Part shown: piece after piece, positions 8,490-16,907 of the stretch
How positions within the stretch are numbered: position 1 is the first letter of the stretch
Layout: every line of letters begins with the position of its first letter
Assembly (NCBI RefSeq): GCF_963677155.1
Contig: NZ_OY781884.1
Span: forward strand, 2,868,134-2,932,133
DNA length: 64,000 bases
Direction of reading: 5' to 3'
From: an uncultured Draconibacterium sp.
GTDB lineage: Bacteria; Bacteroidota; Bacteroidia; Bacteroidales; Prolixibacteraceae
Made by a program: the position numbers and the translations under genes
Notes under the pieces: generated by a model
What the model saw: only the letters and a program-made list of their open reading frames with translations
The model's database searches: none
Told to the model about the DNA's origin: nothing

Positions 8490-8522
8490 CTTTTTCTGAA
8501 TTTGTTAAATAGTTGTTTTGGC

Positions 8523-9014
8523 TTAAAAATGATATTTTATGGTAAAGGCAAAGTCGAATAATTCCAGGTCGAAAAAATTGCGGCCCAGTACATCAACATA
8601 AGGTTTTACCTCGAATCCGATGGAGAGTGGCACTTCGTAAAACAGGTATTCTACACCAACAACGGCGTCGAGACCTGCCAGTAGCGCTGTTCGTCCTTCG
8701 TACCAGCTGGTGTTGTTTTGTGCATAATATTTGTCCCACTGTTCGTACCCGAAATGGGCTCCCAGTCCGTAGAAAAGCGATAATTGCTCGGAGAAGGGAA
8801 ACAGGTCGTATTCGTGAAACTCTTTAAAAGCATGTAGTTGAATTCCATCGTTGCGGGTGGCCAAAAGAAATTTATACGAATTGGCATCGTCGGTGTAAAT
8901 GCGGTACTCGAAACCCGACGAATGTCCACCACGAATACCAATGGCTTTATCAAAAGTTTGTGCTGATAAGGCCAGCGGAATTGAAAATATCAAGATAATG
9001 AGGAAACGTTTCAT
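8523..9014 (-). CDS. Exported small beta-barrel-like protein, unknown function
   Basis: A 163-residue protein with signal peptide MKRFLIILIFSIPLALSAQ. The mature sequence opens TFDKAIGIRGGHSSGFEYR and continues with beta-strand periodicity (YGLGAHFGYEQW, VGVEYLFYEVPLSIGFEVKP). It closes with FAFTIKYHF, an outer-membrane-barrel type C-terminus. I see no catalytic motif. It lies 12 bp downstream of the GIN-domain lipoprotein and 33 bp upstream of the next barrel gene, so all are probably on one transcript driven by the ECF sigma factor cluster. Confidence 0.76.
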   Translation of the reverse strand: MKRFLIILIFSIPLALSAQTFDKAIGIRGGHSSGFEYRIYTDDANSYKFLLATRNDGIQLHAFKEFHEYDLFPFSEQLSLFYGLGAHFGYEQWDKYYAQNNTSWYEGRTALLAGLDAVVGVEYLFYEVPLSIGFEVKPYVDVLGRNFFDLELFDFAFTIKYHF

Positions 9015-9026
9015 AGTAGTTGTATT

Positions 9027-9743
9027 TTAGTTTTCGCTGATTACGTTGCCAGAGCCCGAAATATGGGTTTCGATACCGGGGTTTCCGTAATAAAACACAT
9101 TTCCGCTTCCTGAAATATTTGAACGAAGATTTCGCGAAACGGTAACATGCATGTCACCCGATCCTGAAGAGGAAGTAGTACAATTGTAAAGATCCAGCTG
9201 GTGGGCATCAATATTCCCGGACCCGCTGATCGTAAAATCAGCATCGTCGGCAAACCCTGATAATTTAATTACCCCCGATCCCGAAAGCAAGGCATCAACT
9301 TTTTGGGCTTCAAAAGCAGTAATTATTTTTCCCGAACCTGAAAGTACCACATCCATTTTGTCGCTCACAAAATAGTCGGTGGTAATAATTCCCGATCCGC
9401 TTTGTTTTATGCCTTCAAGGGTTGGAGTTGAAATAAATACTTGCATCGGCAAACGGTTTTGCAAATTCCTGATTCCCTTTATGTCAATGTGCAATGTTGC
9501 GCCTGATACATAAGTTTCAATGTACTGCAAAAGGTTTTCCTCGGCAATTATTAATACATCGTGGTCTGGTGCTTCGGTGATGTGAACTTCAAATTCTCCC
9601 GACGATTTTACTTTCTCGAAATCGGTAATAATGCGGCTTTCCGTGGCCTCAATTCCATTTCCTTCAACTGTAAATTCGTCTACACAGCTAGTGACGCTAA
9701 AGAGCATAGCAAGCCCATAAATGAATAGTTTAATCGTTTTCAT
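9027..9743 (-). CDS. GIN-domain (DUF2807) lipoprotein
   Basis: A 238-residue lipoprotein with lipobox SVTSC (Cys 20) followed by an acidic linker. The rest is a DUF2807 'head GIN' domain, a right-handed parallel beta-helix. Seven SGSG turns (IKQSGSGII, VVLSGSGKI, ALLSGSGVI, FTISGSGNI and so on) repeat at about 20-residue spacing, marking the coils. The family is annotated as putative autotransporter adhesin, but its role is not established. It is in the ECF sigma factor operon; the DUF4097-like protein upstream probably has a related beta-helix fold. Confidence 0.88.
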   Translation of the reverse strand: MKTIKLFIYGLAMLFSVTSCVDEFTVEGNGIEATESRIITDFEKVKSSGEFEVHITEAPDHDVLIIAEENLLQYIETYVSGATLHIDIKGIRNLQNRLPMQVFISTPTLEGIKQSGSGIITTDYFVSDKMDVVLSGSGKIITAFEAQKVDALLSGSGVIKLSGFADDADFTISGSGNIDAHQLDLYNCTTSSSGSGDMHVTVSRNLRSNISGSGNVFYYGNPGIETHISGSGNVISEN

Positions 9744-9897
9744 AACAAATTGTTTTCTGGTGGGAATTTTGCTTAATTGTTTTCATGGCTTTGGCAAACA
9801 ATTCCCGTGTGGTTAATAATTGTTTTCTTTCTGCTTTTAAAAGACAGGTGTTTTTTAGTGAGGTTGCAAAATACGTGCTAAATTTTTTAAATGTTGT

Positions 9898-10998
9898 TTA
9901 TTGGTACGAAGTACGGATGTTTATATTGCCTGAGTTGGCGTTGATATAGAGCTTTTCGCTGGCATTTTCGTCGTTTCCAAAATACCCGTTTATTTGTTTC
10001 TCATTTTCCTTTTCGTCGAGCGTTTCTTCTTTAACAACTTTAAAATCCATACCCATGTCAAGTTCTGATTTTATGTTTTTTATATTGAATGCAAATTGTG
10101 TTTTGGTGTTAAAATAAAGATTGATTTCGGTTGACCGCGATTCAATATTAATCCCACTAAAATCTGCACCCGCGTTTTCAATCTCAATGCCGCCATATTC
10201 TGACTGGATCTTAACCCGATCTGTCATCTTGTTAATTCTGAAAGTCGTAAAAGTGCTTCTGGCATCGAGTAATTCTACATCGCCTATTCTGAATTTGTCG
10301 CGACGCGAGGAGATTGAAAGTGTTTCGGCTTGCTGAAATTCAAACTCGGTAGATTTACTATCCAAATGTATCGACCCCACTTCTTTAACGAATAAGTCGC
10401 TGCAATTGCAATCTAAACGGCCTTGGGCAATTTTGTTTATACTAACGTCAGCAAAATTCAGGGTAAGGTTGATATTTGAAAAGTTGTGGGCCTTCATATT
10501 TCCATTCGACAAGGAAATATCGGCTTCGCCTTTAAAATCTCCGATATAAATGTCTCCAAATTTATTATCTATTTTTAAGCGGTTGGAATCGGGCATCCAC
10601 ACCGTATAGTCAACCTGGATGTTGCCGTCGGAGCTTAGCAGTGTTTCTTTAAATCTCTTTATTTCCCGAGATAAAGCTCCTTGATTTTTTTCAACAATTG
10701 TGCGCACAATCAGGTAATGTTCGCTGTTTCGAATATCAAAATCAATTTCATCGATTGATTCTTCCAGTTTCGATAGTTTTTTTTCTTCGACCCTTATGTT
10801 TATTTGGAATTTAACTGAATCCTGATCCCAGGTTTTTACATCGATTTTACCGTATTTGTTGGTAATTTCAATTTGTGTTTCGGGTGTTATGGCGTACGAT
10901 TTCCTTATTTCTTTGGTATCGGTAAACTGAGCTTTTACCAATAGCGGAGAAAATAAAATCAACAGCCCGGCAACTATTTCCCATTTTAGTTTTATCAT
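9898..10998 (-). CDS. Exported DUF4097-like beta-helix protein
   Basis: A 366-residue protein with an N-terminal signal sequence (IVAGLLILFSPLLVKAQ). The mature region begins with TPETQIEITNKYGKIDVKTW, then repeats of short strands with KIDNKFGDIYIGDF, ADISLSNGNMKAHNF and QSEYGGIEIENAG. The pattern 'GxIxIxN/xxxGxI' is typical of DUF4097 putative adhesins, which form a beta-helix. It is immediately downstream of the anti-sigma gene (13 bp) and is probably a periplasmic or surface partner of that regulatory system. The 154-bp gap downstream may hold an internal promoter (TATTTTGC on the minus strand at 9872-9865). Confidence 0.75.
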   Translation of the reverse strand: MIKLKWEIVAGLLILFSPLLVKAQFTDTKEIRKSYAITPETQIEITNKYGKIDVKTWDQDSVKFQINIRVEEKKLSKLEESIDEIDFDIRNSEHYLIVRTIVEKNQGALSREIKRFKETLLSSDGNIQVDYTVWMPDSNRLKIDNKFGDIYIGDFKGEADISLSNGNMKAHNFSNINLTLNFADVSINKIAQGRLDCNCSDLFVKEVGSIHLDSKSTEFEFQQAETLSISSRRDKFRIGDVELLDARSTFTTFRINKMTDRVKIQSEYGGIEIENAGADFSGINIESRSTEINLYFNTKTQFAFNIKNIKSELDMGMDFKVVKEETLDEKENEKQINGYFGNDENASEKLYINANSGNINIRTSYQ

Positions 10999-11011
10999 TT
11001 TTCCTCCTTTT

Positions 11012-11518
11012 CTAGCATTTTATTTGGTTCAGCACATCGTCGCAAAGCTGGAGCCTGTAACGGTTGTTTTCAATCATCGCTTCAATTACGCTTCTATTCG
11101 ATATGTTTTCCTCTAAATCGTTTTTTAGCAGTTGGTACATACCTTCCAGTTCGTTCAAATCGGTTTCAACTTCGTGTTTCAGTTCCGGGAAAGTATAGTA
11201 ACATTTTTGTATTTCTTTTAGTTTTTTGTTCACCTGGTGCGAGTAAAAAGCTTCAGCTTCAATAAGCTCCACAAGCTCGGGGTCGGCATTCCGGGCCAGC
11301 CTTTGTGAACTGTTTACAGAGCTTTGCCATACTATAGCAGCGGTGGTAATTAAAATAACAGCCATTGCGGCGGCGCGCATAAAATAGTGGCGCAGCGTAA
11401 GAACCTTTGTTGTTTTTGAGGCAGCGTCAATTTTGGCCCATACTTCGGGCGATGGTGTTCTGAAATCGAACTCCTCGCGATTTGCTTTTATAAATTTATC
11501 CAATTTATTCTTCTCCAT
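11012..11518 (-). CDS. Membrane protein, probable anti-sigma factor
   Basis: A 168-residue protein with a cytoplasmic N-terminal part of about 45 residues (RTPSPEVWAKIDAASK). It has one membrane helix at about 48-66 (AAAMAVILITTAAIVW) and a helical, charged periplasmic domain. It lies 5 bp after the ECF sigma factor gene, the classic position of a cognate anti-sigma factor. It lacks the HxxxCxxC zinc anti-sigma motif, so any sigma binding would be of a different type. The role is inferred from topology and position. Confidence 0.72.
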   Translation of the reverse strand: MEKNKLDKFIKANREEFDFRTPSPEVWAKIDAASKTTKVLTLRHYFMRAAAMAVILITTAAIVWQSSVNSSQRLARNADPELVELIEAEAFYSHQVNKKLKEIQKCYYTFPELKHEVETDLNELEGMYQLLKNDLEENISNRSVIEAMIENNRYRLQLCDDVLNQIKC

Positions 11519-11523
11519 ATGGC

Positions 11524-12186
11524 TTATATTTTATCCATAGCTTCTCCATGGGTTTGTCTTAATAGTTCAACAACACGGCGTTTGGCGCGCATAAACTGAG
11601 TTTTCGATGTCGATTCTTTAATATTCAGTATTTGTGCAATTTCGCCATGGTCGTAGCCCTCGAGCAAGTAAAGCGAAAAAATCATTCTTCCGCCTTCGGG
11701 TAATTGTTCCATTGCCTGTGTAATATTTGCAACTGTATATTCTGGCTCATAATCGTTATTTTCCTCTTCGCTGTCGTAATCATAAATTTCTTCGCAATAG
11801 GTGAGATCTACTTTCCGTTTGTTAATAGCATTAATACAGGTGTTTACAACAATTCGTTTTAGCCACGACCCGAAGTTCGATTCGTAACGAAACGACTCCA
11901 GTTTGGTAAATGCCTGTGTAAATGCTTCCTGCAACATGTCTTCAGCCTCCTCCCGGCTATTTAGCATTCGGTAACAAATATTAAACATGGCCTTAGAGTA
12001 CAATCCATATAGCTCATACCGCGCCCTGTTATCTCCTTTTTTACTGGCTTCGATAATTTTTTTATGTATGTGCCCTTTTTGTCTCAACTGTTCATCTTTC
12101 AATTTTAATGACAAGTATATTTTGCTGTGGTTGCAAAATGCAGCATCTCTTTTTTTCAGGGAAACAATTTTAAACAAAAATACCAT
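11524..12186 (-). CDS. ECF-type RNA polymerase sigma factor
   Basis: Region 2 is seen in YSKAMFNICYRML and the -10 binding segment EAEDMLQEAFTQAFTKLESFRYESNFGSWL-type stretch (DMLQEAFTQAF). Region 4 is seen in QLPEGGRMIFSLYLLEGYDHGEIAQILNI-type HTH (EGYDHGEIAQIL). The ATG start at 12186 gives 220 residues with an unusual 24-residue leader. An in-frame TTG at 12114 would give 196 residues, the normal ECF length, so the start is uncertain. It is the first gene of a six-gene minus-strand run of anti-sigma and envelope proteins and probably activates that run. The upstream side is divergent from tRNA-His. Confidence 0.9.
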   Translation of the reverse strand: MVFLFKIVSLKKRDAAFCNHSKIYLSLKLKDEQLRQKGHIHKKIIEASKKGDNRARYELYGLYSKAMFNICYRMLNSREEAEDMLQEAFTQAFTKLESFRYESNFGSWLKRIVVNTCINAINKRKVDLTYCEEIYDYDSEEENNDYEPEYTVANITQAMEQLPEGGRMIFSLYLLEGYDHGEIAQILNIKESTSKTQFMRAKRRVVELLRQTHGEAMDKI

Positions 12187-12202
12187 TCAAAATTTAATTC
12201 AT

Positions 12203-12237
12203 TTTGAGTTGTGAAAAGAATAAAATATTTATATTTG
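12203..12237 (+). promoter_or_regulatory. Candidate Bacteroidota promoter for tRNA-His
   Basis: A TATATTTG element at 12230-12237 matches the -7 consensus TAnnTTTG. A TTTG at 12203-12206 could be the -33 element, but the 23-base spacing is slightly long. It lies 17 bases before the tRNA. Confidence 0.5.
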
Positions 12238-12253
12238 CACCCGCAAACAAAAT

Positions 12254-12328
12254 GGTGGTTGTAGTTCAGTTGGTTAGAACGCCGGATTGTGGTTCCGGAG
12301 GTCGTGGGTTCAAATCCCATCATCCACC
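12254..12328 (+). tRNA. tRNA-His (anticodon GTG)
   Basis: The cloverleaf can be folded by eye. The anticodon arm is CCGGA-TTGTGGT-TCCGG, giving anticodon GTG. The T arm is GTGGG-TTCAAAT-CCCAT. The extra 5-prime G (12254) typical of tRNA-His is encoded and faces C73 (12328). CCA is not encoded. The acceptor stem has a T-T opposition at its fifth pair (12259 against 12323), the only irregularity. Confidence 0.96.
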
Positions 12329-12332
12329 CGAT

Positions 12333-12363
12333 AAAAGCTTCAGATTTTTCTGGAGCTTTTTTT
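12333..12363 (+). terminator. Terminator after tRNA-His
   Basis: AAAAGCTTCAG (12333-12343) pairs with CTGGAGCTTTT (12350-12360) with one T-G wobble, followed by a continuing T-run. It starts 4 bases after the tRNA end and ends just before mobA. Confidence 0.85.
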
Positions 12364-12382
12364 ATTTCTGTACATTTAGCAC

Positions 12383-12949
12383 ATGCAAATTACTTCAATA
12401 ATTCTTGCCGGCGGAAAGAGCAAACGGATGGGTACCGACAAAGCACTGTTGGAGCTCGACGGGAGAACCTTGCTCGAACGTGCAATTAATCTTTGCAGAC
12501 CGCTTTCGGCAGACCTGTTGATTAGCTCGAACAGTGATTTCCATGCCGGTTTTAATTATCCTGTTATTAAAGATGAGGTGAAGAATTGCGGCCCGATAGG
12601 TGGTATTTATTCCTGTTTAAAACAATCGAATACCAACTGGAACTTTGTTTTAAGTGTTGATGCTGCATTTGTTGATACGCCTTTTTTACAATTTCTATTA
12701 AAAGAATCAGGCGATTTTGATGCGGTAGTTCCGTTTACCGAGAAAGGAGCTGAACCGCTAATTGCACTTTATAACAGAAGTTGTATCGATAAAATGGAAC
12801 AGCTGCTTGATAATCGTGATTACAAAATGCACAATTTGCTGAAGAGTGTAAATACAAATTGGGTTGATGCGCAGGAATACCTTGTTGCCAATAAGCGCTT
12901 GTTTACCAATTTAAACCGACCAGAAGATTTGGAATCATCCAAACTCTGA
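12383..12949 (+). CDS. mobA: Molybdenum cofactor guanylyltransferase
   Basis: A 188-residue cytoplasmic enzyme that adds GMP to molybdopterin, producing the MGD form needed by DMSO-reductase-family enzymes. The nucleotidyltransferase signature LAGGKSKRMGTDKALL is at residues 8-23. The GPIGGIYS motif follows at about residues 73-80. The usual metal-binding 'D-x-PF' site reads SVDAAFVDTPF. At 188 residues it is a normal MobA. Its position 4.5 kb from the molybdoenzyme gene at 17441 fits a supply role for that enzyme. Its end overlaps the end of the convergent regulator gene by 15 bp. Confidence 0.93.
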   Translation: MQITSIILAGGKSKRMGTDKALLELDGRTLLERAINLCRPLSADLLISSNSDFHAGFNYPVIKDEVKNCGPIGGIYSCLKQSNTNWNFVLSVDAAFVDTPFLQFLLKESGDFDAVVPFTEKGAEPLIALYNRSCIDKMEQLLDNRDYKMHNLLKSVNTNWVDAQEYLVANKRLFTNLNRPEDLESSKL

Positions 12950-13624
12950 AATATTCTTTAGCCGTTTTTTGTCGATGATGTAAATTGATTTTCCAACGGT
13001 ACGAATGATCTTATCTTTTTTGAATTCCGAAAGTGTGCGAATTACATTTTCCGTAGTCATGCCAATATATTCGGCTATTTCGCGACGTGCTATCGGGAGC
13101 TCAAAACTATCTCTGTTGTAAATGTACTCGGCAAAATATAAGAGCACATGAGCAATTCTTCCTTTAAGGTGTTTGCGTTTTATCGCCAGGTTATCGTGAA
13201 TTATTTTGTCCGTCATTTGGCTAATGTGCGACATTAAATCCATAGAGAACAGGGCATTTTCATGAGCTTGTTTTTTTACAATCTCAAGTTGCATGCTGCA
13301 CACGGTGGTTTCTTCAATTGCTGTAACCGAGTATTTATACTGGTTGGATGAAAATACAGATAAAAGACTCACAAAATCGAATGGTTTAGAAAAGCTGATA
13401 ATTTGGTCTTTTCCGTTTAACGATTTTTTCGAAAGTTTTACCAGACCTTTCTTCATGTACAGAAATTCTGTAATTGTCTCGCCTTCTTTAATAATGGATT
13501 CTCCTTTCGAAAAACGTCGCTCTTTTTTCAGGTCACAGATGTTCAGCAGTGCATCATCTTTAACATGTGAGAAAAATATACCTCTTAGCTGACAGTCTTC
13601 GCAGTTACAATTTGTGTTCCCCAT
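12935..13624 (-). CDS. CRP/FNR-family regulator with N-terminal cysteine cluster
   Basis: A 229-residue transcription factor with an N-terminal cyclic-nucleotide-binding-like beta roll (about 20-130), a dimer helix, and a C-terminal winged helix. The recognition helix is in IAEYIGMTTENVIRTLSEF. Unusually, the N-terminus has a CxCxxC group (C6, C8, C11: NCNCEDCQLR), with further cysteines at ICDLKK and TVCSMQL. In E. coli FNR, N-terminal cysteines plus one internal Cys hold an oxygen-sensitive [4Fe-4S] cluster, so oxygen sensing is a reasonable inference. It sits just upstream of the respiratory sulfur island and may control it. Confidence 0.9.
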   Translation of the reverse strand: MGNTNCNCEDCQLRGIFFSHVKDDALLNICDLKKERRFSKGESIIKEGETITEFLYMKKGLVKLSKKSLNGKDQIISFSKPFDFVSLLSVFSSNQYKYSVTAIEETTVCSMQLEIVKKQAHENALFSMDLMSHISQMTDKIIHDNLAIKRKHLKGRIAHVLLYFAEYIYNRDSFELPIARREIAEYIGMTTENVIRTLSEFKKDKIIRTVGKSIYIIDKKRLKNISEFG

Positions 13625-13759
13625 ATTTGCTGGTTTGACCTGTTTTATTCAGATGCAATGTACCAATTTATTATGATCTTTATTATAGGTGGAATTGTGT
13701 TGTTCAATGGTTCATTTGGTAGCTCATATTATTTTCTTAATACTTATATTCGATGTTTT

Positions 13760-16465
13760 TTATTCCCATTCGGGAAGAATGCAGGTAGAACTTCGATTTT
13801 GTAACTGACCTTCATAGTCATTAAGTGTGGCTTGCATTACCTTCGAGTTATCATCGTGGCAGGTTAGGCAGGCCCCAACAGTTAAAATAGCTCGTTGTTG
13901 ATCAACGTTTAGCGGGGATACATTGGAGCGCGTAGCTATTTTTCCTGTTCTTGTTTGCAGAAAATCAATCCATGCGTCGGCAGGCAATCCATCGTTTACG
14001 TCGCGTTGGTAAAGTGGCGAAAAAGTCCATTTCCCTTTTCTGTCTTTGATTTTATATTCTAGTTTCCCTTCGCCATAACCCAGCGCGAGCGAGCTGTTGT
14101 GGCAGCTTTTGCAATCTCGTCCTTCTTTGGTGGTGGTGTGCGGTGCAACCGGCGCATACAAACGATGAAAGATAGTTGAATTATCTTCGTCGTCGGTGTA
14201 CGTGCTTTTGTCAATGGTCAAGATCATGCCAGGTGCAACAGGAATTACCTCTGATTTTTCGCCCTCATTTTTTACACCCAGCGAAGGAAGTTTTGCTTCG
14301 TATTCTCCAAAAAATTCTACCCAACCGCCGGTTTGTTCTTTGTTGGCTACCATGTTGTACGATGGTTCATTGGGATCATACTCGTTATGGCAACCAATAC
14401 AAGTTGGCACCCACGACGAATGACAACTTGAGCAAGCCAGATCAGAGTGTGCATTACTTCTTGTACATACTTCTGCCGGACGGGTTAAAGCCATTTTTAT
14501 GTTGCTGTTTTTGGTTTGTAAAAATGCCGTGTCGTTTTCAACAAAAGTATTTACCAATGCGTGGTTGCGCTTGCCGGTTACCAAAAATTCTTTCCCAGAA
14601 ATATTGCCAAGTCGTAACGCTGCGATAATTGCTGATTCATTGTCAAGGTTTTCAGCTTTTATTGTTTTTGCATCGCCATTAAAATGACAATCAATACACT
14701 GCACATCAGCCTGATCTTCCTGATGGGCATAAAGTGTTCCGTCTCCCATCACTTCGTAGGAATGATGACAATCGATACACTCCATTCCCAGCTCATGGTG
14801 TACATCTTGCTGCTTTTTTACAAATACACGTTCACCCTCTACTAATCGGTAATTATCGTCGTTAGCAGGCAGTTGTCGCGCTTCAAGTGTGGTTTCGTGC
14901 CAGCCTTCATAATTGGTTGAAATCCTTCCGGAGCGGCTGTGGCAACCGAAGCAGTGGTTGTTGCTAATAGCCAGACTCACCGACGGGTGTGCATTAACAA
15001 TGCTGTCTTTAACCATAGCAAGCGCAGCTTTTGCTTCAGTGCTGTAATTCAGGTGGCAAGCTAAACAGCCTCCGCCACGGCTGCTTTCATCAACAGGGCC
15101 AAATTCTGTTTTCGGATTTCCAAGATGGCAGCGAACACATAAATTACGCAGGTGCTCGTCGGCAGCCGAATTTCCAAGATGGTGTACATTGCCCAATTCA
15201 TCCGGATTATCCTGTTCGTTAAAAACAAAACGATCAACGCTTATCATTCCACTTAGTGTGGCCATTAAACCAGTTGGTACACGCTCAACAATTTGCGGGT
15301 GACACTGTGTTGTTCCGCACGATTGTGGTGCAGTTGCCAGGTTTCCCGGAATAAGGATCATATTAGCGTGCGACTGATTTTTACGGGTTGCAAACGGATT
15401 TCCTCCATGGCACGAAACACAACCAATGGCTTCTGGTGAATGTGAATTAGTAAAACCATGCATTTCGGAGTGGCAGGCCATACAACTTTCTTTTCGTCCC
15501 TGAATAACAGGGGAGGAGATTGCTGTTTTCAACGCAAATTCAGGAGTTAGTTTTATAATTGGCGATTTAAAATTATTCAGTACTTCGTAACGGTAATTCT
15601 CTTGCCAGGGGAATTTCCATTGCCAGCGTTCACCTCTGAAAAATAAACCGATTATCGTTAAAACAAGGTAGAGGGCTGTAAAAATCAATAAGCTTCTTTT
15701 ACTGAGAAACATGGCTTTCCCTTTCGCCGAATTAACGAGGTAAAGCAAAACAAGTAAAAGCAGAAAAATTAGTAATGACCACGCGGGGTGACTCAGCCAG
15801 TGCAATATTTCCTGGAAGCCTACGAAGTACCATGGGCCTTTTACTGCAGGATTCAAATTGTCGTGTAACGGGGCACTAAAAAGGTAGCTAAATGCTAAAA
15901 TGCCAATGCCCGAAACAACAAAATCAAGAACAGGTGGCCAATGTTTTCTTCGGCTGTGCTCAATCATTATTACGGCAATAAAAACCGTAAAAGTGGCAAT
16001 ATGGTGCACATAAATTAACTGGTAACTTTCAGGATGGCCGAGCAATGAAAATGCCAGCGACTCGCCAATTAACGGAACACGCTCTGCCAATGTTTGTAAT
16101 ATCTGACGGGCCTGCTCGCTGTCGGAATCGCCTTTTAGCAAAAAACCGGTGATCATTGCCAGGAATATGATTAAAACACCAATGCTCAGCCGAAATGCCA
16201 TTCCTTTTTTAAGGCCGATTATTTCTTTGTTATGAAAATGATCGTAAAGGTGAATAAGGCTGAAGATAAGGAAGAACTGTGAGCTCCAATAGTGGTAATT
16301 GCGAATGAGTGCTGCCCACGGATTGGTAACTATCATCGTGCTTACACTCAGGTAAGGCGACTCAATAGTAAAAGGAACAGCAAGCAAGATACCGGATAAA
16401 ATAACCAGCCAGAACATTGCCACAGCCACTGTTCCAAACGTTGTTTTATCATCCTTCTTCACCAT
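13760..16465 (-). CDS. Cytochrome b fused to a 12-haem cytochrome c domain
   Basis: This is a 901-residue fusion. Residues about 1-230 form a cytochrome b6-like membrane domain. Two helices carry the haem-b histidine pairs (H-x13-H in NYHYWSSQFF...LIH and H-x14-H in VHHIATFTV...IEH). A subunit-IV-like GPWYFVGFQE motif follows, then more helices. From about residue 325 there are eleven CxxCH motifs (CMACH, CVSCH, CVRCH, CLACH, CFGCH, two CIDCH, CSSCH, CIGCH, CKSCH, CLTCH) and one CxxxxCH (CGTTQCH). It begins 1 bp after the Rieske gene, so the two proteins probably form a bc-type complex passing electrons from menaquinol to a periplasmic haem wire. Partner and acceptor are not known. Confidence 0.92.
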   Translation of the reverse strand: MVKKDDKTTFGTVAVAMFWLVILSGILLAVPFTIESPYLSVSTMIVTNPWAALIRNYHYWSSQFFLIFSLIHLYDHFHNKEIIGLKKGMAFRLSIGVLIIFLAMITGFLLKGDSDSEQARQILQTLAERVPLIGESLAFSLLGHPESYQLIYVHHIATFTVFIAVIMIEHSRRKHWPPVLDFVVSGIGILAFSYLFSAPLHDNLNPAVKGPWYFVGFQEILHWLSHPAWSLLIFLLLLVLLYLVNSAKGKAMFLSKRSLLIFTALYLVLTIIGLFFRGERWQWKFPWQENYRYEVLNNFKSPIIKLTPEFALKTAISSPVIQGRKESCMACHSEMHGFTNSHSPEAIGCVSCHGGNPFATRKNQSHANMILIPGNLATAPQSCGTTQCHPQIVERVPTGLMATLSGMISVDRFVFNEQDNPDELGNVHHLGNSAADEHLRNLCVRCHLGNPKTEFGPVDESSRGGGCLACHLNYSTEAKAALAMVKDSIVNAHPSVSLAISNNHCFGCHSRSGRISTNYEGWHETTLEARQLPANDDNYRLVEGERVFVKKQQDVHHELGMECIDCHHSYEVMGDGTLYAHQEDQADVQCIDCHFNGDAKTIKAENLDNESAIIAALRLGNISGKEFLVTGKRNHALVNTFVENDTAFLQTKNSNIKMALTRPAEVCTRSNAHSDLACSSCHSSWVPTCIGCHNEYDPNEPSYNMVANKEQTGGWVEFFGEYEAKLPSLGVKNEGEKSEVIPVAPGMILTIDKSTYTDDEDNSTIFHRLYAPVAPHTTTKEGRDCKSCHNSSLALGYGEGKLEYKIKDRKGKWTFSPLYQRDVNDGLPADAWIDFLQTRTGKIATRSNVSPLNVDQQRAILTVGACLTCHDDNSKVMQATLNDYEGQLQNRSSTCILPEWE

Positions 16466-16466
16466 T

Positions 16467-16859
16467 TTATCCTTTAATTGTTATTGATTTTTCGTCGTCG
16501 GAAACCGATGAGTCGAGTATTGTAAGGTTCTTGTATGCAGGTCCTTTTATAACCTGTCCTTGCAGATCGTATTCCGATCCATGACAAGGACAAACCAGCT
16601 TGCCGCTTTCCATTTTGTCAATTTTGCATCCCAGGTGGCTGCAATGCGATGAAAAAACCGTTGTTTGATTGTTTGAGTTTACAATAATGTATTTGTCGAA
16701 GAACTGCACTCCTTTGTTCCTGTTTAGCGGAACCGACACTTCTTCTGCACCGGAAGCTGCAATATGTTGGAGCGTTAATTTATTCCAAATGAATGCAAAA
16801 AACGAAACAAATCCCACCACAGCTACTTTCAAAAATACTCTTCGGTTTTTGGTGCTCAT
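16467..16859 (-). CDS. Rieske [2Fe-2S] protein
   Basis: A 130-residue protein starting at the ATG at 16859-16857 (MSTKNRRVFLK). A longer frame from 16970 exists, but its extra 37 residues are not Rieske-like. The N-terminus has a twin-arginine-type NRRVFLK followed by a membrane helix, so the domain is anchored on the periplasmic side. The cluster ligands are CSHLGC and CPCHGSEYD, with the closing KGPAYKNL. It is transcribed immediately before the cytochrome b/multihaem fusion and is the expected high-potential partner of that cytochrome b. Confidence 0.93.
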   Translation of the reverse strand: MSTKNRRVFLKVAVVGFVSFFAFIWNKLTLQHIAASGAEEVSVPLNRNKGVQFFDKYIIVNSNNQTTVFSSHCSHLGCKIDKMESGKLVCPCHGSEYDLQGQVIKGPAYKNLTILDSSVSDDEKSITIKG

Positions 16860-16886
16860 TAATTTTCTCTTTGTCACAAATGTAGT

Positions 16887-16907
16887 AAATTGGTTAAAAT
16901 CCAATTT
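16887..16907. promoter_or_regulatory. Inverted repeat upstream of the Rieske gene
   Basis: AAATTGG (16887-16893) and CCAATTT (16901-16907) form a perfect 7-bp inverted repeat with a 7-base spacer. It is centred about 38 bases upstream of the Rieske ATG, where a repressor or activator could act. There is no T-run, so a terminator is unlikely. Confidence 0.4.

Noticed and set aside
12204-12489. Plus-strand frames covering the tRNA region
   Set aside because: They lie over tRNA-His, its promoter and terminator, and over the start of mobA in another frame.
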